A DNA stretch of 64,000 nt, taken from positions 744,001 through 808,000 of the forward strand of contig CAVTHW010000003.1 of the NCBI GenBank assembly GCA_963734625.1, written 5' to 3'. A program made the translations under genes and the position numbers. The notes under the pieces were generated by a model. It saw nothing but the letters and a program-made list of their open reading frames with translations, searched no databases and had not been told where the DNA came from. This document shows, one piece after another, positions 57,539-64,000 of the stretch. Each line of letters opens with the position of its first letter. Position 1 is the stretch's first letter. The stretch comes from CAVTHW01 sp963734625. Its GTDB lineage: Bacteria > Acidobacteriota > Terriglobia > Bryobacterales > Bryobacteraceae.

Positions 57539-58900
57539 ATGATCCGTGTACTGTGTTACTCGAACGACCTGAAGCTTCAACTCCTGTTGGGGCCCGCCCT
57601 GGGACCGGGCTATGCGCTGAAGGTGGATTCGGATCAGGCCCAAGTAAAGCAGCTTGTGGCTGAAGGGCAATCGGACGTCTTAATCCTGGACTTCGATTCT
57701 AACTGCGGCTCCGTCGAAGACGGCCTGCAGTTATTTGACTCGATCGCGGACTCCGGCATTCCGGTGGTTGTGATGACCGACGATGCCCGCCGCTCAGCGA
57801 CATTGGATTTGATTCAGCGGGGCGCTTACGATTACTTCCGGAAGCCTCCCTCCATGACCGAACTGCGAGTCGTACTGGGCCGCGCCTACGAGCGGATCGC
57901 CTTAAAGCGAGAGCTGGACAAGACCAAACGCAGACTCCATGAGGCGTCTTCCTGCGACGGCATGGTGGGGTCCAGCGCTCCAGCCCAGACGGTCTACAGT
58001 CTGATTCGCCGGGTGACGAATCTGAACGCTCCGGTGCTCATCCGAGGCGAGAGCGGCACGGGCAAGGAACTGATCGCCCGCGCCATCCACAACCTGGGCA
58101 ACCGGGCTAAGCACCCGTTTGTCGCGGTGCCGTGCGGCGCGTTCCCCGAGACCCTGATAGATGCCGAGTTGTTCGGTCACGAGAAGGGAGCCTTCACCGG
58201 CACCGCGGGCGCCCGCGAGGGCTATATGCAGCAAGCCGGAGAGGGCACGCTGTTCCTGGACGAAATCGGCGAGCTCAGCCCTCAAACCCAAGTGAAGCTC
58301 CTCCGCGTGCTGCAGGAGAGGGAGTTCTGCCGGCTGGGAAGCTGCAAGCTCATCCCGCTGCGGGCGAGAGTGGTCACGGCGACCCACCGCGGGCTGGAGA
58401 AGATGGTCGAGGCCGGCACGTTTCGGATGGATCTGTTGTTTCGCCTGAATGTCATGACCATCGAGGCCCCCCCGTTGCGCGAGCGGCCCGACGACATCCC
58501 CTTACTCGCCCAGCACTTCCTGACGGAGTCCAGCGCCGCTTTTCAGAAACCGATGCGGGAGATCACCCCGGCGGCGATGGACCTGCTGGCGGCGTATGAC
58601 TGGCCGGGCAATGTCCGCGAACTCGAGAACGTGGTGCAGTCGGCCATCATCCTGGCGAAGGATGACACCATCCAACCCGAGGACCTGCCCCGCAGCCTTC
58701 AACAGACCGTCCCGCGCGCGGCCAGTGAAACGGAAGAGCTGTCGTTCGAGGATCAACTGTGGGAGTACAAGCTCGAACTCGCCAACCGCGCGCTGGCCAA
58801 GTGCAACGGCAACAAGACCCTCGCGGCGCGCAGTCTGCAGATCTCCCGGGCATACTTCCACCGCTTGATTCGTCCTTCAGGGGATGCGAGCGCCGCCTGA
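57539..58900 (+). CDS. NtrC-family sigma-54-dependent transcriptional activator
   Basis: Start at the ATG 57539, though an ATG at 57518 is also in frame. The 453-residue protein has an N-terminal receiver (D51 or D53 in LILDFDSN, K near 104 in YFRKPPS), an AAA+ domain with Walker A GESGTGKELIARAI near residue 170, the sigma-54 contact loop GAFTG near 217, LFLDEIGELSPQTQVKLLRVLQ, RMDLLFRLNVM and a C-terminal Fis-type HTH (NKTLAARSLQISRAYFHRLI). The P-C-G-A segment in place of the usual N-C-A-A is a minor variant. It activates sigma-54 promoters when phosphorylated. Confidence 0.93.
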   Translation: MIRVLCYSNDLKLQLLLGPALGPGYALKVDSDQAQVKQLVAEGQSDVLILDFDSNCGSVEDGLQLFDSIADSGIPVVVMTDDARRSATLDLIQRGAYDYFRKPPSMTELRVVLGRAYERIALKRELDKTKRRLHEASSCDGMVGSSAPAQTVYSLIRRVTNLNAPVLIRGESGTGKELIARAIHNLGNRAKHPFVAVPCGAFPETLIDAELFGHEKGAFTGTAGAREGYMQQAGEGTLFLDEIGELSPQTQVKLLRVLQEREFCRLGSCKLIPLRARVVTATHRGLEKMVEAGTFRMDLLFRLNVMTIEAPPLRERPDDIPLLAQHFLTESSAAFQKPMREITPAAMDLLAAYDWPGNVRELENVVQSAIILAKDDTIQPEDLPRSLQQTVPRAASETEELSFEDQLWEYKLELANRALAKCNGNKTLAARSLQISRAYFHRLIRPSGDASAA

Positions 58901-58924
58901 AGTCCGGCACCCCCGAGAGGTTCG

Positions 58925-59665
58925 TTGGAAGGGCGCCAGAGTGACCAGTTTCACCGCCTGGTCGCGGGTTGCCGCAAGCTTGGCATGACCATCACGGCGA
59001 GAACGGATTCGCACTCGTGCCTCGATGATGCGGCCGCCGCGCATCCTGAATGGCTGAATATCGATGAGAACGGCAAACCGCGCAGGCACATGAATATGCC
59101 GGAAACGCGGTTAACAACGTGCCCGTTGGGCCCTTACAATCTCGACTTCATGACCCAGGTGCATCGCCTGCCAGCGCCTGTTTCGCGCCTACAGCGGTCT
59201 GGTTCTGCCACGGGGCACGAACCAACATGATCCGGCGGCCATTCGCTACGCGGTGTGGACCAAGGTGCGCCTTGATCCGTCGAGAATCTGAACGAGCTCG
59301 CGCCGACGGCGCAAGAAGCCGCTCCTTGTGATAGCCGGAAGCACGCTATGAACGGCTCTGGCACGGCGAGAAATACATGCGCAACGTGGGGCCCCTTGCC
59401 CGGGTCGCGGTGAGCGGGCCCGGCATTATGGATGTGACCTGTTGGCGGCAAGCCGCTGCGATGACGGTGCACATGGTCAACTGCACCAACCCGTTCATGC
59501 TGAGATCCGCGTACCGGGAGGCGATTCCAATTGGCGCCCAGCGGGTGAGCATCCGGGTTCCGCAGAGCACAACGGCGCGCGGCGTGCGGCTACTGGTCAG
59601 CGGGCAGGTTGAACCTCACGGCTACTTCCATCGTCGATAACGAGGTGGCGGCGATCGATCTCTGA
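58925..59665 (+). pseudogene. Decayed glycosidase (beta-galactosidase-trimerization/family-10-like)
   Basis: Pieces of one protein appear in several frames: CRKLGMTITARTDSHSCLDDA, AHPEWLNIDENGKPRRHMN, CPLGPYNLDFMTQVHR, a fragment QRLFRAYSGLVLPRG, then GEKYMRNVGPLARVAV, and the C-terminal DVTCWRQAAAMTVHMVNCTNPF, GVRLLVSG and a last SIVDNEVAAIDL ending at 59665. This order matches large glycosidase-like proteins with an alpha-amylase/trimerization fold common in Acidobacteriota and Planctomycetes. The N-terminus and long internal parts are missing and the frame breaks at several places, so it is a true pseudogene. Confidence 0.75.
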
Positions 59666-59688
59666 TCGCCGTGTTGAGGCGTGGGTGT

Positions 59689-60381
59689 ATGCTTCTAGTG
59701 ATGACGAGACCAGCCAGAAAGCTGTTGCTCCACCTGCCGCTTTTGGCCGCATTCCTGTCCGCTGCTCTAGTCGGTGAAGCCGCCGCGCAGCCGCCGGCCG
59801 CTGAATGGCGGTCGCTGTTCGACGGCAAATCTCTGGCGGGCTGGCGGGAGACGCCGTTCACCGATCGCGGGCCGGTGCGCGTTGAGAATGGAACGATCAT
59901 CCTGGGCGCCGGCGAAATGACGGGGATCACCTGGACTGGCGGGTTTCCGAAGTCCAATTTCGAAGTTCGTTTCGAAGCCGCGAGATTGCAAGGCGGCGAT
60001 TTTTTTGCCGGCCTGACGTTCCCGGTGGGGGAGTCGTTCTGCACTCTAATTGTCGGCGGCTGGGGCGGCGGGGTAGTGGGATTGTCCAACGTGGACGGCT
60101 GGGCCGCATCGGACAACCAGACCTACCAGTGGCGGGAGTACGAGACCGGCCGGTGGTATGCAATTCGGCTACGGGTGACCGATGAGCGAATCCAGGCCTG
60201 GATCGACAACGTAGAGGAGATCAATCTCCCCTTGGCAGGACACCGGATCAATCTGCGGTTTGGCGAGATCAAATTGTCCGCGCCTTTTGGATTGGCGTCG
60301 TACTGGACCACCGCGGGCTTACGTAAACTCGAGTACCGGCTCCTGCCGCGCTCTTCCGGCAATGTAAACCAAACTGATTGA
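59689..60381 (+). CDS. DUF1080 (3-keto-disaccharide hydrolase-type) protein
   Basis: The ATG at 59689 has GAGG about 9 bases upstream; an ATG at 59701 is also possible. The 230-residue protein has a signal peptide (LLLHLPLLAAFLSAALVGEAAA) and the DUF1080 start WRSLFDGKSLAGWRE. Next come SNFEVRFEAARLQGGDFFAGL, VDGWAASDNQTYQWREYETGRWYAIRLRV and IQAWIDNVEEINL. DUF1080 members adopt a concanavalin-like fold and are linked to cleavage of 3-keto-glycosides. Next to Gfo/Idh/MocA and TIM-barrel epimerase genes, that role is plausible here. Confidence 0.88.
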   Translation: MLLVMTRPARKLLLHLPLLAAFLSAALVGEAAAQPPAAEWRSLFDGKSLAGWRETPFTDRGPVRVENGTIILGAGEMTGITWTGGFPKSNFEVRFEAARLQGGDFFAGLTFPVGESFCTLIVGGWGGGVVGLSNVDGWAASDNQTYQWREYETGRWYAIRLRVTDERIQAWIDNVEEINLPLAGHRINLRFGEIKLSAPFGLASYWTTAGLRKLEYRLLPRSSGNVNQTD

Positions 60382-60520
60382 TCTGGTGCGGCTTCAGTGG
60401 TAAGAGATACGGAGGGCATCTCGGGTTTCGCAAAGAATAACCGCCCCACGGGTGCTATGATCAGGGACATCCTGACGCGAGGGCAGCGAGAGATAGATAG
60501 AGGAAAGGGAGTGCAGGATT

Positions 60521-62222
60521 ATGCAACGACGTGATTTCGTGAAATCGGTCGCAGGCGGGTTGACCATCCTGCCCAGCGGCACGCTTTTTGGGCAGAACGC
60601 GCCCAGCAACAAGCTGAATGTCGCTCTCATCGGCGTTTGGGGGCGAGGAACCGCGCACTACAGACATCCTCAAGACCCAGAACGTGGTGGCGATTTGCGA
60701 CGTGAACGAGAACCGCCTGAAAGAGGGCGTCCAGATTTTCCCGGGCGCCAAGACCTACTGGGATTGGCGCCCGTTGCTTGATCAGAAGGACGTTGAAGGC
60801 GTGATCATCTGCACCGCGGATCACCACCACGCCTTGATCGCCAACTGGGCATTGAATCGCGGCATGCACGTCTATTGCGAGAAGCCGCTGGGAATCTGTG
60901 TCGACGAAGTGCGCACAGTGCGCGCGAACTATCTCAAGCAGAGAGCCAAGGTGGCCACGCAGCACGGCACCCAGCGTCACGCCTTTCCGAACTTCGAGCG
61001 CGTACGTGAGCTGATCCTGGACGGAGCGATTGGCGAACTGCAGACCATATCCGGCTGGGACAGCCCGCCAGCTCCCCAGGCCCGGTTACCCGGCCGGCGA
61101 AACAGCGCCGCCGTCATTCTTTCATTACGACCAGTGGATCGGGCCATCGCCCTTCCATCCCTACAGTCCGCAGTACTTCGGGGGCACCAACGGGATGAAT
61201 TGCCTGTCGTGGAACATGTACAGGGACTTCGGCGTGGGCCAGATGGGCGACATGGGCGCCCATACGATGGATCTGCTTTGGAACGCAATCGATGCGGGCG
61301 CTCCGACGGCCATCGAGGTGGATCAGGAGGTCAGCGACAAGTACGACCCCAACATCAACCCGGTCAAGCTGAAGGTGACTTTCGAGCATCCAAAGAATAG
61401 CTGGCGCGGGCCGGTCAAGGTGGTTTGGTACCAGGGTGGCCTGAAGCCGAATCCGCCCCGGAGCTACGTTGATGTGACGAGAGTCGGGAACGGAGCGATT
61501 TTTGAAGGCACCAAGGGTTCCATCGTCTGCGATTTCAACAGCCGGTTGATCATTCCCAACAACGACGATGGAGACATGACCTATTACCGGCGGCGCACCA
61601 AGGAACAGCTTCTCCCGCTGGTCGGCGGCACGGGGCAAGTCTCCGGCGGAACGGGCGGCGGCGGTGCTCGCGGCGGCGCGGCAGCGGTGCTCGCGGTGGC
61701 GCTGCAGTCGGTGCTCGCGGTGGCGCGGCAGCCGGCGCTCGCGGGGGCGCTGCCGGCGCTCCTGGTGGCGCGGCGGCGGGCGCTCGCGGCGGCGCTGGCG
61801 GCGCACAAGCCGGCCGTGGCGGTGGTGGTGGTATGGGGGGACAAATGGGTCCCGACGGTTTCCCAGTGATAACGCTTCTTGAGGGGGGCATTCCGCCCGC
61901 ATTGGGTCTTCCCAATCCAGGACTTCGACAGGCTCAGGCCGGTCGCGGCGGCGGCGGCGGTAGTCAGGACGTCTTCCAGCAGGAGTGGTTCGACGCTTGC
62001 ATGGGCAAGAACAGCGGCGTCGTGCATGGCACCAGCTCGAAGACTCACTGCGACTTCGATTACTCCGGCACGATGATGGAGCAGATGCTGCTGGGTCTGG
62101 TGGCGCACCGCGCGGGCAAGAGACTGGTCTACGATCCGGCTACCGGCCGCGTGACCAACATGCCCGAAGCCAACGACTGGCTCAAGCGCACGTACCGCCA
62201 GGGCTGGACATTGAACGGCTGA
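60521..62222 (+). pseudogene. Gfo/Idh/MocA oxidoreductase paralogue with three frameshifts
   Basis: This is a close paralogue of the gene at 10342-11967: same Tat-like leader (QRRDFVKSVAGGLTILPSG), same NAD domain (ICDVNENRLKEGVQIFPGAK, CTADHHHALIANWAL, EKPLG), the same MGAHTMDL segment and the same end (RQGWTLNG). The frame shifts near 60662 (one extra base), 61064 (one extra base) and 61685 (one base missing, inside a GC-rich repeat encoding an A-G-A-R-G-G array). With these corrected it is about 567 residues. Nothing else is missing, so sequencing error or recent inactivation are both possible. Confidence 0.85.
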
Positions 62223-62227
62223 CGGAG

Positions 62228-63412
62228 TCAGAAGTCCCGCAGGCGGAGCATTGCCCGCCGGTATTTGGCAGGCGGACTTCCGAAGGCCCCGCTGAACACC
62301 GTGGTCAAGTGCTGCACCGATTTGAAACCCGTCTTGACGGCGATTTCCTTGAGGGACAGAGCCGTATCTGGAATCAGCCGCATGGCCCGCTCCAACTGCG
62401 CTCCCCGGATTGCCGCGCGAATGGTCCGGCCCAATGCGCTCTTGAAGTGGCTATCGAGCCCGGAGCGGGATCTTCCCACCGCCTTGGCCACATCTTGCGC
62501 CTGAATCCCGTCACAGCAGTGTTCCCAGACATAGCGCATGGCTTCAGCGACGCTTCGATCTTCAACGGCGAGAACGTCCGTAGACCTGCGCGCGACTGTG
62601 CCCGTCGGATCGACGACCACTTTCATCCGGCGGGGCTTGCGACCCGACATGAGCCTGTCCAGCAGCGCGGCGGCCTCGTATCCGATTCGTCGTGAACCTT
62701 GTTCGATGCTGCTGAGCAGCGGGGAACTGAGCTGGCAGAGAAGTTCGTCGTTGTCGACACCGATCACCGCCACTTCACCCGGCACTTGCAGCCCGGTGGT
62801 GCGGCAGACTTCCAGGACCAGGCGGGCGCGTTGATCGTTGTCGGCCATCAGCCCCACCGGCTTGGGGAGCGAAAGCAGCCACGCGCCGAGAGCGTCTTCC
62901 AGAGTCTCCCAATTCTGGACAGCCTCGCGCCTATCGCGGTATGGCTGGCAGCGATGTCCTTTCTCTTTGACGCGCTTGGAGAACGCATGCTCTCGTTCCA
63001 CCGACCACCCGTTGATGCGAGTCCGGATACCGCCATAAAACGCGAAGTGGCCGAATCCGCGGTCGAGCAGGTGATCCGCCGCCAAGCGAGCGATCGCCCG
63101 GTTGTTGGTGAAGAAGTACGGAATGTGGAACGCTGGATCGTACCACCCGTAGCCGCTGCCAAAAGCCACCGTGGGCAAACTTGCAGCCAACACCGCGCGC
63201 ACCACCCGGGGATCGTCAAAATTGGCGATGATGCCGTCGCCCGGCCATGCGGCCAGCTTGGGAAGCCGCTGGTCTTTGAGCGCGGTCTCCTCGAGATAGA
63301 CGCTCCACGGAGCACCTTGCCGCAGGTATGCCGCGACGCCAGCCATCACCTTCAAGTCGTACGCCCGCGTGGCATCGTAGATCAGGGCGACGTGGCGCAC
63401 GCCGGACGACAT
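62228..63412 (-). CDS. XylR/AraC-family sugar-responsive regulator
   Basis: The ATG at 63412 is preferred to the TTG at 63427. The 394-residue protein has an N-terminal LacI/PBP-like sugar-binding domain (HVALIYDATRAYDLKVMAGV, FYGGIRTRINGWSVERE, VAVIGVDNDELLCQLSSPLLSSIEQ), residues 1-270. A C-terminal AraC HTH follows (DGIQAQDVAKAVGRSRSGLD, then LSLKEIAVKTGFKSVQHLTTVF). This is the XylR architecture. It likely senses a sugar released by the neighbouring genes and regulates the divergent epimerase gene. The protein has no obvious defect. Confidence 0.9.
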   Translation of the reverse strand: MSSGVRHVALIYDATRAYDLKVMAGVAAYLRQGAPWSVYLEETALKDQRLPKLAAWPGDGIIANFDDPRVVRAVLAASLPTVAFGSGYGWYDPAFHIPYFFTNNRAIARLAADHLLDRGFGHFAFYGGIRTRINGWSVEREHAFSKRVKEKGHRCQPYRDRREAVQNWETLEDALGAWLLSLPKPVGLMADNDQRARLVLEVCRTTGLQVPGEVAVIGVDNDELLCQLSSPLLSSIEQGSRRIGYEAAALLDRLMSGRKPRRMKVVVDPTGTVARRSTDVLAVEDRSVAEAMRYVWEHCCDGIQAQDVAKAVGRSRSGLDSHFKSALGRTIRAAIRGAQLERAMRLIPDTALSLKEIAVKTGFKSVQHLTTVFSGAFGSPPAKYRRAMLRLRDF

Positions 63413-63487
63413 GGATTCGTTGAGCAACCCGCTTTGAGTGTACCAAAATCTATAAATGCATTATGGAAAGATGTAAGTCAGAGTGAT

Positions 63488-63516
63488 TGATTCGCCTCGG
63501 CGCCGATGCTAGAATC
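63488..63516 (+). promoter_or_regulatory. Sigma-70-type promoter of the epimerase gene
   Basis: TTGATT (63488-63493), a 17-base spacer and TAGAAT (63511-63516) form a near-consensus promoter. Transcription would start about 20 bases before the ATG at 63542. Confidence 0.6.
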
Positions 63517-63524
63517 ATCTAGCG
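63509..63524. promoter_or_regulatory. Palindrome over the -10 box (probable operator)
   Basis: GCTAGA-ATCA-TCTAGC has 6-base arms and overlaps the -10 box at 63511-63516. A protein bound here would block RNA polymerase. The divergent XylR-type regulator is a candidate, though AraC-type proteins more often use direct repeats, so another repressor is possible. Confidence 0.45.
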
Positions 63525-63541
63525 CGGCTGGAGACGGAACT

Positions 63542-64000
63542 ATGATATTCGGCATTCACTCGATGTTGTTTCGGGAGACTTTCATTGAGAAGGACCTGCC
63601 TCTTCTCGACAAGTGCAAGAAGATGGGATTCGACGCGGTTGAGATCATCCCGTTCGATCCCGACCATTTTCCCGCTGCCAAGGTGAAGGCGGCGGCCGCC
63701 GGCCTCGGTCTAACCATCAATACTGGCTATGGCATGCCGGAGCAGTACAACGTCATTTCGCCCGACCCGGCCGTGCGGAAGGCGGGCTTCGAGTTTTCCA
63801 AACGTCTGGTCGACCTGAGCAACGAGGCGGGCGCGAAGGTTTTCGGCGGCGCCATTTATTGCGGATGGGGCTATCTCACGGGCAAGATGCGGACGGCCGA
63901 CGAGTGGAAATGGGGTGTGGACAACTATCGCGCCATCGCCGAATACGCCCGAAGCACCTCCGATTTGATTCTGGGGATTGAACCCCTGAACCGCTTCGAG
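63542..64000 (+). CDS. Sugar phosphate isomerase/epimerase (TIM barrel), 3' end cut by window edge
   Basis: The ATG at 63542 follows GGAG with good spacing. The first 153 residues read FGIHSMLFRETFIEKDLPLL, KMGFDAVEIIPFDPDHFP and GLTINTGYGMPEQYNVISPDP, then VFGGAIYCGWGYLTG and LILGIEPLNRFE. The glutamate in G-I-E-P-L-N-R-F-E is the catalytic and metal-binding one in D-tagatose/psicose 3-epimerase-like enzymes. It epimerises ketoses or isomerises sugar derivatives. There is no signal peptide. The gene continues beyond the window. Confidence 0.9.
   Translation, partial: MIFGIHSMLFRETFIEKDLPLLDKCKKMGFDAVEIIPFDPDHFPAAKVKAAAAGLGLTINTGYGMPEQYNVISPDPAVRKAGFEFSKRLVDLSNEAGAKVFGGAIYCGWGYLTGKMRTADEWKWGVDNYRAIAEYARSTSDLILGIEPLNRFE

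Noticed and set aside
61664..61882. Short repeat-rich array (GGCGCTCGCGG units) considered as CRISPR or tandem repeat
   Set aside because: Units are short, irregular and encode the Ala-Gly-Arg-Gly insert of the oxidoreductase; no spacers.

Overview
The window is high-GC DNA that is almost fully coding. Its gene content points to the phylum Acidobacteriota, most likely a Bryobacterales / Candidatus Solibacter-like organism, probably from an environmental assembly. The pointers are a PadR regulator overlapping a long ADOP-type (MacB-like) permease, Tat-targeted Gfo/Idh/MocA oxidoreductases with Gly/Ala/Arg-rich inserts, DUF1080 and sulfatase genes, and a two-b-subunit ATP synthase operon. This is inference from gene families; no rRNA is present.

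Layout. 1-2570: a partial methyltransferase, a small secreted protein, a gene-poor stretch and an alpha/beta hydrolase. 2639-11967 (+): a polysaccharide-processing cluster whose products mostly carry Tat or Sec signals: mannonate dehydratase-like enzyme, GH2 glycosidase (broken frame), sulfatase, rhamnogalacturonan lyase (PL11) and a Gfo/Idh/MocA oxidoreductase. 12001-20323 (-): an overlapping operon for outer-membrane assembly (Omp85/BamA-like, SurA-like, TamB-like) ending in pcm. 20397-22639: a zinc-ribbon membrane protein, a broken small membrane protein, an EamA transporter and a vapBC remnant. 22651-28885 (-): glycine cleavage genes gcvT-H-PA-PB followed by an ArnT-like glycosyltransferase. 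28977-36614 (+): aldo/keto reductase, two gene fragments including a partial duplicate of the nearby glutamate dehydrogenase gene, M23 peptidase, then gdhA-mutS-anmK with ATGA overlaps. 36669-44728: DedA, PpiD-like foldase, aspartokinase, cmk, a zincin and a tightly overlapped minus-strand set: two lycopene-cyclase-type domains (the second fused to an undecaprenol-kinase/DgkA domain), a MerR-TPR protein and thiL. 44852-50401 (+): PadR-ADOP pair with a palindromic operator over the start codon, an OmpA-family protein and a DUF3300 protein. 50580-56464 (+): ATP synthase genes b', b, delta, alpha, gamma, beta, epsilon; a and c are not here. 56488-58900: tRNA-Pro(GGG), a decayed higBA-type remnant abutting it, a receiver protein and an NtrC-type sigma-54 activator. 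58925-64000: a second sugar cluster with a decayed glycosidase, a DUF1080 protein, a frame-broken paralogue of the Gfo oxidoreductase, a XylR/AraC regulator and a divergent sugar epimerase.

How the parts fit. The two sugar clusters look like saprophytic, partly periplasmic glycan breakdown. The second has the DUF1080 + Gfo/Idh/MocA + TIM-barrel set associated with oxidative 3-keto-glycoside cleavage. The envelope operon, the PpiD-like foldase, the DedA and UdpK-like lipid enzymes, anmK and the M23 peptidase all serve the cell envelope.

Caution. At least ten single-base frame breaks occur. Some fall in genes expected to be maintained (tamB, ppiD), so sequencing or assembly error is a serious alternative to pseudogenization. 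Other lesions (vapC, higBA, the glycosidase at 58925, the gdh and barrel fragments) involve large deletions and look like genuine decay.
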